DNA of 64,000 nt. It comes from Deinococcus malanensis (lineage in GTDB: Bacteria > Deinococcota > Deinococci > Deinococcales > Deinococcaceae). The notes under the pieces were generated by a model, which did no database searches, was not told where the DNA came from, and saw nothing but the letters and a program-made list of their open reading frames with translations. The first letter of the stretch is position 1. Each line of letters starts with the position of its first letter. Location: assembly GCF_014647655.1 (NCBI RefSeq), contig NZ_BMPP01000002.1, positions 186,001 through 250,000 of the forward strand. Reading direction: 5' to 3'. Positions 19,011 through 29,380 of this stretch are shown here, piece after piece. Both the position numbers and the translations under genes were made by a program.

Positions 19011-19728
19011 CCTCCCTCCTGACCAGCGTGAAAAAGGCCTGCTCCAGGTTGTTCTGGCCCGTGCGGGCCAGAATCTCGGAAATGGTTCCAAGCGTCAGCA
19101 GCTGACCCTGGTGCAGGATGGCCACCCGGTCGCACACCTCCTCGGCCTCGCTCATGACGTGGGTGGAATACAGCGTGAGCCGGCCGGGGGCCCGTGTGGC
19201 GTGCACGAAGTCGAGCAGGGTGCGTCTGGCGAAGATATCCAGTCCGCTGGCCGCCTCGTCCAGAATCAGGACCGTCGGGTCGTGAATCACCGCGCGGGCA
19301 ATCACCACTTTCTGCTTCATGCCGGTGCTGTACTCGCCGGCGCGCACATCCAGCGTGCGGCCCAACTCCAGCTGGTCGTCCAGCTGGGCAATGCGCGCCT
19401 CGGCAGTGTTCCCGTTCAGCCCGTACAGTCCCGCAAACGAGCGTAGCACCTCCCGGCCGGTGAGCCGGGCAGGCAGGCCCATCCCCCCGTTGACCACCCC
19501 GATCATGCGCCGGACCGCTTCGGGCTGCCGGGCCACATCGTGCTCCCCCACCCAGACATGCCCTGAGGTCGGGCTCAGAAGAGTTGCGAGGATACGTAAC
19601 AGCGTGGTTTTTCCGGCCCCGTTGGGACCCAGCAGGCCAAACACCTCGCCTTCGCCGGCCGAGAACGACACCTCCTTGAGGGCCGTGAACTTTCCGTAGG
19701 TCTTGGTAACGTCCTGAATATCCAGCAT
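18994..19728 (-). CDS. ABC transporter ATP-binding protein, NatA-like
   Basis: The 244-residue ATPase that drives the NatB-like permease. Walker A is GPNGAGKT (K40), the signature is the atypical YSTGMKQK, Walker B is [12 protein letters not shown], and the switch histidine is in [10 protein letters not shown]. The STGMKQK signature is typical of the NatA / ABC-2 exporter class. An AAGGAG ribosome site lies 4 bases before ATG 19728. It is the first gene of the pair. Confidence 0.93.
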   Translation of the reverse strand: MLDIQDVTKTYGKFTALKEVSFSAGEGEVFGLLGPNGAGKTTLLRILATLLSPTSGHVWVGEHDVARQPEAVRRMIGVVNGGMGLPARLTGREVLRSFAGLYGLNGNTAEARIAQLDDQLELGRTLDVRAGEYSTGMKQKVVIARAVIHDPTVLILDEAASGLDIFARRTLLDFVHATRAPGRLTLYSTHVMSEAEEVCDRVAILHQGQLLTLGTISEILARTGQNNLEQAFFTLVRREDACAV

Positions 19729-19865
19729 GAGGCTCCTTGCGCGAAGACAAATCGTAATCTGCGTCCTCTTCCTTTACGTGCCAGACACCCTGAAGGTTTC
19801 AGTAAGGTGACGCAGGATGTGGCGACTACATGAGCATCTGGATGACGGTCCTTGTCGTCGCCTCA

Positions 19866-19894
19866 TGCAAAATGAGAAAAAACCTGAATATAAT
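19866..19894 (+). promoter_or_regulatory. Promoter with TATAAT -10 box
   Basis: TATAAT at 19889-19894 with a weak -35 (TGCAAA, 17-base spacing) lies upstream of the winged-helix gene. It implies a leader of about 115 bases, unusually long here, where many genes are leaderless. Confidence 0.5.
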
Positions 19895-20015
19895 AGGAAA
19901 GTTGCACACACGGGCCCCACTCCCGGAGCCCGCGGCGTCCCCGCTTCTCTTTTCCCCTTTTTCTGCGTCCGGGCCGAGTTCCAGTGGCCTGGTCTGTAGT
20001 CCCCCGGAGGCTTTC

Positions 20016-20522
<507 letters not shown>

Positions 20523-20546
20523 GCGGTCCTTTCGGATAGCCTAGAT

Positions 20547-20588
20547 AGAGAACCAGCCCGCCCAATCAACCGGGCGGGCTGGTTCTCT
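20547..20588. terminator. Strong hairpin between convergent genes
   Basis: A perfect 17-bp stem (20547-20563 with 20572-20588) with an 8-base loop. It separates the winged-helix gene from the end of the pullulanase gene and probably stops transcription both ways. Confidence 0.8.
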
Positions 20589-20595
20589 GCTGGGT

Positions 20596-23500
20596 TTAGC
20601 GTCCTACAAACACTGCCGTGGTCAGCGCTGGCACCGTCACACTGTTGCCTGAGGACTGACTGCTCTTGACGGTCGCGTCCGTGCTGGCCGCCAGTACCGG
20701 ATGCAGGCGCAGATTCAGGCCGGTGAGCTTCGCGTCCGTGTAGGTCACGGCCTTCCCACTGGCGTTGAAGACCACCACGACGTGTGGGTAGGGATTGGTC
20801 GCCGACACGGCGCCGCTGAGCTTCATGACGATCAGGCCCGGCGTCTGCTGCGGACCGACGTTCAGGAAGGTCAGGTTCTGCTGAACCTCCTGGGTGGTCG
20901 CCATGCGAAACAGCGTGGAGGAGTAACGCACGCGCAGCATCTCGCGGTAGTGGTCTGCTGCCCGGGTGATGTCGGCTGGGGTGACCTTCAGAGCTGCGTT
21001 GGCGAGCAATGGGCGGTACAGGTCCCAGTTCGCAGCGTTCTTCTCGGCGGGCGGCAGGCCCTTGCCAAAGCCGTTGGTCTGGCGGGTGAAATCCAGCGTG
21101 TTAAACCAGTCGCCACTGTTGTAGCTGTCGGTGTCGAAGGATTTGCTGCGCAGGATCTCGTCGCCCGCGTAGCTGAAGGGCAGACCCTGGCCCAGCAGAA
21201 TCAGGCTGTGGGCCAGGTTCTGCATGCGCACACGCTGGGCGCTGTTGGCAGCAGCGGGAGCCTTGAGCAGCACGGCATCCCAGAGTGTCTGGTTGTCGTG
21301 CGCGCTGGCGTAGTTGATGGTCTCGCGCGGTGAGGAGGCGTACCCGACCGGCGCGGCACCGTAGGCCAGGTCCGCACCCTTGATGGTCTGGCCGGAGGCA
21401 TTCGTGAAGCGGTAGTCGCGCAGGTTGCCGCTGAGGCCCACGCGGATATGATCGGCCAGCCGCAGGGCCGCGTCACGGTTGGTGTTCTGGGGCAGGCCGT
21501 TGGGCAGGGTGAACAGCCCGGTCGCGAAGCCCTGGTCACGCAGGCCGCCGAAGGGGTTGCCGCCCCGGATGGCGTCGCGGATACGGTCGTTGAAGGTGCC
21601 GATGCCCTGACCGTACACGTTGAGCTGCGTGGCATTGACGCCGCGTCGGTTCTTCTCCACTTCCCCAAAATCCCAGCCCTCACCGTACAGGTAGATCTGC
21701 CGGCCGTCCACGCCGTCTTTCTGCACGGTCAGGGCGTCCAGGGCCTGTCGGGCGGCCTGCATGTCCGCGAGCATGTGGTGGCCCATCAGGTCAAAGCGGA
21801 AGCCGTCGACCTTGTAGGCGCGGGCCATCAGAACCAGCGTGTCGACCATGAGCCTGCGCATCATGGTGTGCTCGGTGGCGGTGTTGGCGCAGCAGGTGGA
21901 GGTCTCCACGGCGCCGTCCGCGTTGAGGCGGTGGTAGTACCCCGGCACGATCCGGTCGAGCACGCTGCGCTCGGCCTGCCCGCTGGCGTTGGTGTGGTTG
22001 AATACCACGTCCTGCACCACCCGCAGCCCGGCGTTGTTAAGTGCCATGACCATCTGGCGGTACTCCAGGATGCGCTGGTCCGGGCGAACGGCGTAGCTGC
22101 CTTCCGGCACCATGAAGTGGTAGGGGTCGTAGCCCCAGTTGTAGGGGTCGGCGTCCTTTATGGACGTGATAGTCTTCTGCTGCTCCTCGCTATTGGGCGC
22201 CAGCCGGCTGAGGTCCGGGGTGAACTTCCACTGTCCCTTGTCCTCGTTAATGGTGGCGATATCGAAGGTGGGCAGTAGATGCACGGCCTTGAGCCCCGCA
22301 TCGGCCAGGGACTTGAGGTGCTTCATGCCGTTGCTGCCGGCCTGCGTGAAGGCCAGGTAGGTGCCGCGCTGGGCCGCCGGAACACTGGCATCGGCCGCGC
22401 TGAAGTCACGCAGGTGCAGTTCGTAGAAGCTGAGGTCGGAAACCGAACGCAGCGCAGGTTTGCGCAGCGCGGCCCACCCGGCCGGCGTATGCGCCGCGTC
22501 GCTGAGATCCACGAACAGGCTGCGGGTGCTGTTGAGGCTCAGGCCCACGGAATAAGGGTCGGTGACCAGATTCGTCTCGACCTTCCCGGTACTCGGGGCA
22601 AACACCTTGACCTCGAAGCGGTAGCCCATGCCTTTCCAGCCCGCGTCTCCGGTGGCGGTCCAGACGCCCTGGGCGCTGCGTGTCATGGGCACCGTGCGCT
22701 CACCCGTGCCGTCGGCCTTCGAGACGCGCAGGGCCACGTTCTGAGCGGTGGGAGCCCAGAGGTGAACCGTGGGCTTCCCGCCCTGCCAGGTCACGCCCAG
22801 CGGCCCATTATAGGCGTAAAGGTCATCCAGCGCCCGCGCCGTCTGCACGCTGGTGGCGTCCAGCACGATGCCGTCCGGCATCACCGAGGACACGGCGAGC
22901 TGACCACGCAGCGCCTCGGGCAGCCGGGCGCGGTCCTCAGCCCGCACCTGCAGCAGCTTGTAATTCGCCAGATGTGGCGTGCGGGTGCGCTGTGCAGCGG
23001 TGAGCCCTCCAGGCACCTCCTCCAGAGTCAGGGTGCTGCCCCCCTGGATGCCGGCCGGAGTGAGGCTCAGTCCGGCATTCGGGGCGGCATGCAAGGTCAG
23101 CAGGGCCCCGGGCTGCACCAGCTCAGGCTTCACGGCAATCAGGTCGCGTGACAGCATGATCGCCTGCTGGCGCATCAGGTCACCCACACGGCGAACGGTG
23201 GTATCCGGGCGGGTGGTGTGAAGCGTCGGCTGACCGCTGACAATCCAGGCCTGCTGCCCCTGTTCGCGGTTGAGGAACAGGTCTGGACCCGGGTCCTTCT
23301 CGTCGCCCTTGTGGATAATGAATCCCAGCTTCTTCCAGTCGGTTTTCATTGGCACGTCCCAGTACACTCCAAAGCTGCTGCGGCCAGTCTGGTTGAGGGG
23401 CTTGGTCCATTCGACGGTGGCGGTGGTGTCTTCCCAGGCGTGCAGTCCCCAGCCCTCGTATTTGCCGTCGGGACGGTAGTAGTTGATGCGGGTCATGCCG

Positions 23501-24270
23501 GCCGGTACAGGCGGGTCGGCGCTGACATAGGCAAAGTCGGCCTTGCCACTGGTCACCAGTACCTCGCGGCCCTTGGTCAGGTCGGCGAACATATCAGCAC
23601 CGGGGTCCTTTTCGTCGCCCTTGTGCACAATAAAGCCCACCCTGGCGGCGCCGGCCTTGAGAGGCACGTCCCAGTACGCGCCGCCAGCGTCCACGCCGGT
23701 CGGCACCAGGGGTTTGGTCCATTCGACGGTGGCGGTGGTGTCTTCCCAGGCATGCAGTCCCCAGCCCTCGTACTTGCCGTCCGGGCGCAGGTAGCGCACC
23801 CGCAAGACGCCCTGGGGCACTCCCTGGGCCGGAGCCGTGGCCGCTGCCTTCGCTGGCGCCGCCTGAGCCACCGGCGTCTTGGAAGCGTCCACGTTCAGTG
23901 GCGCGCCCTTGGCATAGGCGACCAGCGTGCTGCCGGATTTGACAAACAGTTCGCGGCCCTTGGTCACGTCGATCCAGAGGTCCACGTTATGGTCTTTCTG
24001 GTCACCCTTGTGGACGATGAACCCGACTTTCTGGGCCCCGGCTTTCAGTGGGATATCGAAATAGGCACCCCAGTCGTCCTGGCCGACCGGCGCAAGAGGC
24101 TTGGCCCAATCGACAGTCACCGCCGTGTCCTCCCAGGCATGCAGTCCCCAACCGGCATACGCGTTGTCGGCGCGCTGGTAATGCACCCGGGCCACATTGG
24201 CGGGCAAAGAGGTTTGCGCCGCAGCCGAAGCTGCCAGCACGACCGTCAGAAGGGTCGCCAGTTTTTTCAT
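20596..24270 (-). CDS. pulA: Secreted type I pullulanase with three CBM41 modules
   Basis: An exported 1224-residue debranching enzyme that cuts alpha-1,6 links in pullulan, glycogen and amylopectin. After a signal peptide (1-18) come three CBM41 starch-binding modules (about 25-115, 155-250 and 255-350), each with [10 protein letters not shown] and FIVHKGD-type motifs. A CBM48 module follows near 490-600. The GH13 barrel has [17 protein letters not shown] (type I pullulanase motif), VQDVVFNHT, nucleophile D827 in GFRFDLMG, acid/base E864 in GEGWDF, and SAHDNQ. Modules 2 and 3 are nearly identical in DNA over about 75 bases. It is probably transcribed from a -10 box overlapped by a palindrome. 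Confidence 0.95.
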   Translation of the reverse strand: MKKLATLLTVVLAASAAAQTSLPANVARVHYQRADNAYAGWGLHAWEDTAVTVDWAKPLAPVGQDDWGAYFDIPLKAGAQKVGFIVHKGDQKDHNVDLWIDVTKGRELFVKSGSTLVAYAKGAPLNVDASKTPVAQAAPAKAAATAPAQGVPQGVLRVRYLRPDGKYEGWGLHAWEDTTATVEWTKPLVPTGVDAGGAYWDVPLKAGAARVGFIVHKGDEKDPGADMFADLTKGREVLVTSGKADFAYVSADPPVPAGMTRINYYRPDGKYEGWGLHAWEDTTATVEWTKPLNQTGRSSFGVYWDVPMKTDWKKLGFIIHKGDEKDPGPDLFLNREQGQQAWIVSGQPTLHTTRPDTTVRRVGDLMRQQAIMLSRDLIAVKPELVQPGALLTLHAAPNAGLSLTPAGIQGGSTLTLEEVPGGLTAAQRTRTPHLANYKLLQVRAEDRARLPEALRGQLAVSSVMPDGIVLDATSVQTARALDDLYAYNGPLGVTWQGGKPTVHLWAPTAQNVALRVSKADGTGERTVPMTRSAQGVWTATGDAGWKGMGYRFEVKVFAPSTGKVETNLVTDPYSVGLSLNSTRSLFVDLSDAAHTPAGWAALRKPALRSVSDLSFYELHLRDFSAADASVPAAQRGTYLAFTQAGSNGMKHLKSLADAGLKAVHLLPTFDIATINEDKGQWKFTPDLSRLAPNSEEQQKTITSIKDADPYNWGYDPYHFMVPEGSYAVRPDQRILEYRQMVMALNNAGLRVVQDVVFNHTNASGQAERSVLDRIVPGYYHRLNADGAVETSTCCANTATEHTMMRRLMVDTLVLMARAYKVDGFRFDLMGHHMLADMQAARQALDALTVQKDGVDGRQIYLYGEGWDFGEVEKNRRGVNATQLNVYGQGIGTFNDRIRDAIRGGNPFGGLRDQGFATGLFTLPNGLPQNTNRDAALRLADHIRVGLSGNLRDYRFTNASGQTIKGADLAYGAAPVGYASSPRETINYASAHDNQTLWDAVLLKAPAAANSAQRVRMQNLAHSLILLGQGLPFSYAGDEILRSKSFDTDSYNSGDWFNTLDFTRQTNGFGKGLPPAEKNAANWDLYRPLLANAALKVTPADITRAADHYREMLRVRYSSTLFRMATTQEVQQNLTFLNVGPQQTPGLIVMKLSGAVSATNPYPHVVVVFNASGKAVTYTDAKLTGLNLRLHPVLAASTDATVKSSQSSGNSVTVPALTTAVFVGR
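23402..23790. repeat. Recent internal duplication in the pullulanase gene
   Basis: The stretch starting at 23402 and that starting at 23714 match over about 75 bases with only a few substitutions, at a period of 312 bases (104 codons). They encode the same part of CBM41 modules 3 and 2. Module 1 is more diverged. This shows a recent module duplication or gene conversion. Confidence 0.75.
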
Positions 24271-24279
24271 ATATCCAGA

Positions 24280-24295
24280 ATTGTAGCGCTTCCAA
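24280..24295 (-). promoter_or_regulatory. Pullulanase -10 box overlapped by LacI-type operator-like palindrome
   Basis: On the minus strand TACAAT (24280-24285) lies 9 bases before ATG 24270. It overlaps an imperfect palindrome centred on AGCGCT (24285-24290, flanked by TTGGA and ACAAT arms) that resembles a LacI/CcpA-family operator. Repression by a sugar regulator is inferred. Confidence 0.35.
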
Positions 24296-24376
24296 AACCT
24301 ACCCGGACTACAGTGCGGCTGGATATTCTGCCTTGCCCAGAAGGAATGAAGCCTGTGACACTTTCTACCGCTCTGG

Positions 24377-24382
24377 TATGCT
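24377..24382 (+). promoter_or_regulatory. Leaderless -10 box of the DUF970 gene
   Basis: TATGCT, then 7 bases, then ATG 24390. GTGACA at 24355-24360 could serve as the -35. Confidence 0.6.
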
Positions 24383-24389
24383 CTGGGGC

Positions 24390-24719
24390 ATGAAGCTTGT
24401 GCTGGCCGTGATTCAAGACGCCGACGCCACCGCCCTGGTGCGTGTCCTGTCCGAAAACGCCTTTGAGGTCACCAAGCTCGCCAGCACCGGCGGGTTCCTG
24501 CGTGAGGGCAACACCACCCTGATGATCGGGGTGACCGAAGAACGCCTGGGCGAACTCAAACGCCGGGTTCAGCAGACCTGCCGCTCCCGCACCCGGCTGG
24601 TGGCCCCCAGCGTACCGATGGGCGAACAGCATGAAGGGCTGGCCAGCGACCCGGTCGAGGTTCCGGTGGGAGGCGCCGTGATGTTCGTGATGGATGTCGC
24701 TGAGTTCGTCAAGGTCTGA
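24390..24719 (+). CDS. PII-like signalling protein of the DUF970 / DarA (PstA) family
   Basis: A 109-residue PII-like protein. In Firmicutes members of this family (DarA, PstA) are trimeric receptors of cyclic di-AMP. Typical segments are [31 protein letters not shown] (the family's hallmark loop, about residues 34-51), and the closing strand [13 protein letters not shown]. The length is normal. Cyclic di-AMP binding in this organism is an inference from the family. The leaderless box fixes the start at 24390 rather than the upstream in-frame ATG at 24378. It lies between pulA (divergent) and polA (convergent). Confidence 0.88.
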   Translation: MKLVLAVIQDADATALVRVLSENAFEVTKLASTGGFLREGNTTLMIGVTEERLGELKRRVQQTCRSRTRLVAPSVPMGEQHEGLASDPVEVPVGGAVMFVMDVAEFVKV

Positions 24720-24733
24720 GACAGCCAGCTAAG

Positions 24734-24766
24734 CGCGGCCGGCTGCTGTATGGAGCCCCGGCCGCG
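24734..24766. terminator. Hairpin between convergent DUF970 and polA genes
   Basis: A 9-bp GC stem (24734-24742 with 24758-24766) in the 74-base gap between the two stop codons. No T-run. Confidence 0.5.
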
Positions 24767-24793
24767 TCTGATTTCCTGGTCCTGTTCTGGGTG

Positions 24794-27565
24794 TTATTTC
24801 GTGTCGAACCAGTTGGGCCCCACGCCCACCTCTACCGCCAGCGGCACGCTGAGCTTCGCGGCGCCCTCCATGACCTCGCGGGTCACCCGGGCCACGTCCT
24901 CGGCGCGGTGTTCGGGGGCCTCAATCAGCAGTTCGTCGTGGACCTGCAGCAGCAATCGCCCACCCAGCGCCTCCAGTTCGCGGTCCAGTCGGATCATGGC
25001 GTGCTTGATGATGTCCGCGGCCGTGCCCTGGATGGGCATGTTGTAGGCCAGCCGCTCGCCAGCCTCGCGGACATTCCGGTTGGTCGCCGCCAGTTCCGGA
25101 ACGTAGCGCCTCCGGCCATACAGCGTTTCGACGTAGCCCTGGGTGCGCCCGAATTCCAGCGTCCGGTCGATATAGCCGCGAATGCCGGGGTAGGTACTGA
25201 AATACGTCTCGATAAAGCCGGCAGCTTCGGCGTATGGGATGCCGAGCTCATTGCTGAGGCGGTGGGCACTCATGCCGTACAGCACGCCGAAGTTGACCGT
25301 TTTCGCTGCGCGGCGCTGATTGGAGGTAATGCTGTGTTCCTCCAGCCCCAGGACCTGCGCGGCCGTGCGGCGGTGAATGTCCGCGCCCTCACGGAAGGCC
25401 TGCTGCATCAGGGGATCGTCGGCGATATGGGCCAGCAGTCTGAGCTCGATCTGCGAGTAGTCGGCACTGATCAGGCAGTACCCCCGGTCAGCGATAAAGC
25501 CCTTGCGGATCTCGCGGCCGATATCGCTTCGGATCGGGATGTTCTGCAGGTTGGGGTTGAGGCTGCTCAGGCGTCCAGTGGCCACGGCCGTCTGTGCGAA
25601 GGTGGTATGCAGCCGTCCGGTGCGCGGATTGACCAGACTGGGCAGAGGGTCAAGGTAGGTGCCTCGCAGTTTATCCAGCTCGCGGAATTCCAGAATCAGT
25701 GGAATGACCGGGTGCTCATCACGCAGAGGCTCGAGGGCCGCTACGGCCGTGGACCGCTTACCGGTCAGCTTGGTCTTGCGACCACTGGCCAGCCCGAGTT
25801 CGTCGTACAGCACCGTTTCGAGCTGAGATGGGCTGCGCACGCTGAATTCATGCCCCACGTGCTGGTAGATCTCGGCTTCCAGCGCCGCCAGGCGGGCAGC
25901 AGCGGCGCCTGCCAGGCCCTGGATATACTCGCTGTCCAGGCGCACGCCCCGCACTTCCATCCGGGTTAGGACCGCCGCGAGCGGCTTTTCCATTTCGGAA
26001 TAGAGCTTCGTGCGCGCCTCGTCAAGCTGAGGAGGCAGGTCCCGGAGCAGCCGCGCCGCAACCGTCGCCCGACCGGCAGCGTCCGCAGGCCAGGGCATCC
26101 CCAGATACCGGGGCGTGACCGTGGCCATGGTGGTGTTCGCGGGGTCGAGCAGGTAGGCGTGCAGCAGCGGGTCGTCCCCCGGATCCACCGCGGTTCCCCG
26201 AACGCTGAGGTGAGCAGCGAGCGCCTTGGCCCCGGCGGCCGTGACCGCCCGCTGCCCGATGAATTCGGCCTCGCTGACGGTGTCGGGATACCTTGCGGCC
26301 AGCTTCGCGGCGGCCTTTTCCGCCTCGCGCCGGGCCTTTTCCTGGGCCTTGAGCTGCGCCTTGGTGGGAGGCGCGGCACCTTCGGGGGCCAGCATGCCGT
26401 CAAACAGCGACTCTTGCGCCGCACCTGAACCGGTCTGACGTTGATCCTGCTTCAGGACCGGCGCCACGCGTACCACACCTGCCCCCTCGGCCTCTGTGGT
26501 CTCAAACGTCGCGGCGGCGGTCAGGTCAGCGGTCAGGTCATCTTCACGCGACAGCACGTACCCCCAGACCACGCCTGCCGCTGGGGTGCGCCACGGAGCC
26601 TCGACCGGAGTTTCCAGCGGGCCGGCGGGTTCGGGGCGCGCGACAGCTTCTGCGTCGTGGATGCTGTCCGGAACCTTCAGATCGGCGCCGGAAGCCGAGT
26701 TGAGGGCCAGTATGTCGCGCCTCACCGAGTGCAATTCCAGCTCGGTCAGCAGTTCGTCGAGGCGGGCCGGGTCACCCGGGAGGCGGCCCACACCGAAATC
26801 CACCTCCAGCGGCAGGTTCGTGACCATGCACGACAGCTCGTGGCTGAATTTAACCGCTTGTTCGGACTCCAGCAGTTTCTGACGGGTTCCGTCGGGCTTC
26901 AGGGTGCCGGCCCTGGCGGCCTCGTAGATGCCTGTCAGGCTGCCGTATTCCTGGAGCAGCTTGGCCGCCGTCTTGGGTCCGATGCCTTTGGCGCCGGGAA
27001 TGTTGTCACTGGCATCACCGGTCAGCGCGCGGTAGTCCACCCACTGACGTACGGTGACCCCATACTTTTCGAGCACCTGATCCGGTCCGATCAGAGAAAA
27101 GTCGTTGGCAATCACCTTGACGTGATCGTCAAGCAGCTGGTAGGCGTCGCGGTCACTGGTCACGATGCGCACCTGCATGCCGCTGCCCTCGGCCTTGCGG
27201 GTCAGGGAGGCGATCACATCGTCCGCCTCGTATCCAGGTTCCTCCAGCCGGGGAAAACCCAGGGCGTCGACCAGCGCCCGGATGCGGTTGATCTGCCCCG
27301 GCAGGTCCGCCGGGGTCTCGGCGCGGCCGGACTTGTAGCCGTCGAACTGTTCGTGTCGGAAGGTCTTGACCGGCGGGTCGAACACCACGATCACCTGATT
27401 GGTGCGCTGCCTGGCCAGACGCAGGGTCATGCGCAGGAACCCCAGAATCGCGTTCGTCGCCTCGCCCCGGCTGTTGGTCAGGGGCGGCAGCGCAAAGTAC
27501 GAACGGAACGCCAGCGCGTGACCGTCAATCAGCACCAGCGTGTCGGGGATGGGGGACGTGGTCAT
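24794..27565 (-). CDS. polA: DNA polymerase I
   Basis: A 923-residue family A polymerase for Okazaki-fragment processing and excision repair. The N-terminal 5'-nuclease domain (about 1-300) has LIDGHALAFRSYFA, GYEADDVIASL, VTSDRDAYQLL and DNIPGAKGIGPKTAAKLL. The middle region has no DxE motif typical of a proofreading exonuclease, so 3'-5' activity is probably lost, as in Taq polymerase. The C-terminal polymerase has motif A DYSQIELRLLAHI, motif B RRAAKTVNFGVLYG and motif C VHDELLIEAP. A highly charged lysine/alanine insert lies near residues 395-430. The leaderless TAGAAT box sets ATG 27565. Confidence 0.95.
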   Translation of the reverse strand: MTTSPIPDTLVLIDGHALAFRSYFALPPLTNSRGEATNAILGFLRMTLRLARQRTNQVIVVFDPPVKTFRHEQFDGYKSGRAETPADLPGQINRIRALVDALGFPRLEEPGYEADDVIASLTRKAEGSGMQVRIVTSDRDAYQLLDDHVKVIANDFSLIGPDQVLEKYGVTVRQWVDYRALTGDASDNIPGAKGIGPKTAAKLLQEYGSLTGIYEAARAGTLKPDGTRQKLLESEQAVKFSHELSCMVTNLPLEVDFGVGRLPGDPARLDELLTELELHSVRRDILALNSASGADLKVPDSIHDAEAVARPEPAGPLETPVEAPWRTPAAGVVWGYVLSREDDLTADLTAAATFETTEAEGAGVVRVAPVLKQDQRQTGSGAAQESLFDGMLAPEGAAPPTKAQLKAQEKARREAEKAAAKLAARYPDTVSEAEFIGQRAVTAAGAKALAAHLSVRGTAVDPGDDPLLHAYLLDPANTTMATVTPRYLGMPWPADAAGRATVAARLLRDLPPQLDEARTKLYSEMEKPLAAVLTRMEVRGVRLDSEYIQGLAGAAAARLAALEAEIYQHVGHEFSVRSPSQLETVLYDELGLASGRKTKLTGKRSTAVAALEPLRDEHPVIPLILEFRELDKLRGTYLDPLPSLVNPRTGRLHTTFAQTAVATGRLSSLNPNLQNIPIRSDIGREIRKGFIADRGYCLISADYSQIELRLLAHIADDPLMQQAFREGADIHRRTAAQVLGLEEHSITSNQRRAAKTVNFGVLYGMSAHRLSNELGIPYAEAAGFIETYFSTYPGIRGYIDRTLEFGRTQGYVETLYGRRRYVPELAATNRNVREAGERLAYNMPIQGTAADIIKHAMIRLDRELEALGGRLLLQVHDELLIEAPEHRAEDVARVTREVMEGAAKLSVPLAVEVGVGPNWFDTK

Positions 27566-27572
27566 ACCGGGC

Positions 27573-27578
27573 ATTCTA
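27573..27578 (-). promoter_or_regulatory. Leaderless -10 box of polA
   Basis: TAGAAT on the minus strand, 7 bases before ATG 27565. It shows that polA has its own promoter and need not depend on the upstream glmM. Confidence 0.6.
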
Positions 27579-27613
27579 CCGGGCCGCCGCATTCTTCTGA
27601 GAACAGAACGCAA

Positions 27614-27639
27614 CCGGGACAGGAAGTACCCTGTCCCGG
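27614..27639 (-). terminator. Hairpin after glmM
   Basis: A perfect 10-bp stem (CCGGGACAGG with CCTGTCCCGG) with a 6-base loop, between glmM and polA. On the minus strand it is followed by TTGCGTTCTG, only moderately T-rich. Confidence 0.55.
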
Positions 27640-27661
27640 AACGAAGCGATGTAGCCGCGGC

Positions 27662-28990
27662 TCAGGCCTGACCGCGCGCCTCGACCACGCTGGCCAGGAC
27701 GCGGGCCACCTCGTGGATCTCGGTGGCGTCCTGGCCCTCGACCATGACGCGGATCAGGTTTTCTGTGCCGCTGGGGCGCAGGTTGACGCGTCCTCTCCCC
27801 GAGAGGCGCTCCTGAGCCTGCTGCACCGCCTGCTGGACCTGATCGTCCATGGCGATGGCCTTCTTGTCCTGCACACGCACGTTGACCAGGGTCTGGGGGT
27901 ACATCACAAGGTCGTCGTGCAGGGCGTCGAGCGTGGTGCCCAGCTTCTTCATGCTGGCCAGCGTGAGCAGCGCAGTCAGCACGCCGTCACCGGTCGGCGA
28001 GATGTCCAGGAAAAGCACGTGGCCGCTCTGCTCGCCGCCCAGACTCAGCCCTTTCTCGTGCAGGCGCTCGTGCACGTAGCGGTCGCCGACCGCAGTGCGC
28101 TCCAGCGGTATTCCGGCGTCCTGCAGCTTGGCCTCCAGGGCCATGTTCGTCATGATCGTGGCCACCACCGCCTGCTCGCCACGGGCACGGGCGTTGAGCA
28201 GCAGCATATGGTCCCCATGCACTACCTGACCACGTGAATCCACGAACAGCGCGCGGTCGGCGTCACCATCGAAAGCCACCCCGAGGTCATACTCGCCCTC
28301 GCGTACGATCTGGCGCAGATGGTCCATATGGGTGCTGCCGCAGCCCCGGTTGATGTTGCGCCCGTCGGGCGTGGTGTAGACCGCAAAGACGTCAGCCCCT
28401 GCGGCCTGGAACACCTTGGGCGCGACCCGGTAGGCCGCGCCGTTGGCACAGTCCAGTGCGATTTTCAGGCCGCGCAGGTCCGGAGCGTGGCTTTTCAGGA
28501 AGTCGGTGTACAGGCGCTCAGCCTCGGTGTAGTTGGTCACGCTGCCCATCGCCGTTCCCGTCAGCGGCTCGAAGCCAGGAACCTCATCGATGGCGGCCTC
28601 GATCTGATGCTCGGTGGCGTCACTGAGCTTCTGGCCATCTGCCCCGAAGAACTTGATGCCGTTGTCCTCGTAGGGGTTGTGGGAGGCGCTGATGACAACC
28701 CCGGCATCCGCTTTCAGGTGCCGGGTCAGGTAACTGACGCCGGGGGTAGGCAACACTCCGACGTGAATCACGGTGACGCCCCGGCTGGTCAGGCCGGCAG
28801 CGAGCGCGGCTTCGAGCATGTCACCGCTCTGGCGGGTGTCCTTGCCAATCACGACGCGGGCCTGCGGATTGACGCGGCGCAACACCTCACCGGCAGCGGC
28901 ACCCAGGCTCATGACCCAGGCGGATGTCAGGGGAAATTCTCCGGCCACGGCCCGCACCCCATCGGTGCCGAAATACTTGCGTTCACTCAT
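27662..28990 (-). CDS. glmM: Phosphoglucosamine mutase
   Basis: GlmM converts glucosamine-6-phosphate to glucosamine-1-phosphate for UDP-GlcNAc and cell-wall synthesis. The 442-residue protein has the N-terminal KYFGTDGVRAVAG, the phosphoserine loop VISASHNPYEDNGIKFF (catalytic S103), the metal loop AFDGDADRALFVD, and the C-terminal phosphate loop RPSGTENLIRVMVEG. ATG 28990 is chosen over a longer frame from 29176 because homology begins at SERKYFGTDG; a TATGAT box lies 9 bases upstream. Confidence 0.95.
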   Translation of the reverse strand: MSERKYFGTDGVRAVAGEFPLTSAWVMSLGAAAGEVLRRVNPQARVVIGKDTRQSGDMLEAALAAGLTSRGVTVIHVGVLPTPGVSYLTRHLKADAGVVISASHNPYEDNGIKFFGADGQKLSDATEHQIEAAIDEVPGFEPLTGTAMGSVTNYTEAERLYTDFLKSHAPDLRGLKIALDCANGAAYRVAPKVFQAAGADVFAVYTTPDGRNINRGCGSTHMDHLRQIVREGEYDLGVAFDGDADRALFVDSRGQVVHGDHMLLLNARARGEQAVVATIMTNMALEAKLQDAGIPLERTAVGDRYVHERLHEKGLSLGGEQSGHVLFLDISPTGDGVLTALLTLASMKKLGTTLDALHDDLVMYPQTLVNVRVQDKKAIAMDDQVQQAVQQAQERLSGRGRVNLRPSGTENLIRVMVEGQDATEIHEVARVLASVVEARGQA

Positions 28991-29104
28991 GCTGCGCGCA
29001 TCATACGCCCATGAGTGACGTGAGTAGCTGACGCATCCTTCACTGCCCGAGTTCCCGATCAATCTTGCCGCAACTTCTTGGGCCTTCAGGGCGTACCCTG
29101 AGGC

Positions 29105-29380
29105 ATGAGTGGATTTTCTGGAGGAGGATTCTCGTTCAGCCGCAGCGGTCGTGGTCGCGGAGGCTTTTTCGCCCATTCACGCTCCAGCGGCCACCGCCGC
29201 GGGATGGTCGGCGGCCTGATGGGCCACAGCCACAGCAGCGGGCGGCGCGGCCACTATGCCCAGGGCGGCCACTACCGTCAGGTGAAACGGCGCCGCTCTG
29301 GCGGATGCCTGGGCGCCTTTCTGGTCATGGCCGGGCTGGCCGGAGCCGGGGTGCTGGGCCTGGTGTCGCTGATCGCTTGA
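29105..29380 (+). CDS. Small Gly/Ser/Arg/His-rich protein with C-terminal membrane segment
   Basis: A 91-residue product I do not recognise. The first 65 residues are low-complexity and basic, rich in G, S, R and H (HSRSSGHRRG and HSHSSGRRGH repeats), and the C-terminus (GCLGAFLVMAGLAGAGVLGLVSLIA) is one membrane helix. It looks like a small membrane anchor with a basic tail. TACCCT lies 5 bases before the ATG. Its TGA overlaps the TTG start of the kinase gene, so the two are probably co-translated, which supports it being real. Confidence 0.6.
   Translation: MSGFSGGGFSFSRSGRGRGGFFAHSRSSGHRRGMVGGLMGHSHSSGRRGHYAQGGHYRQVKRRRSGGCLGAFLVMAGLAGAGVLGLVSLIA

Noticed and set aside
21448..22278. Plus-strand frame within the pullulanase gene
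   Set aside because: It lies opposite the GH13 catalytic motifs and shows no recognisable protein features.
24155..24393. Upstream ATG at 24378 for the DUF970 gene
   Set aside because: This ATG overlaps the TATGCT -10 box, so it would not be transcribed; ATG 24390 also matches the family start.
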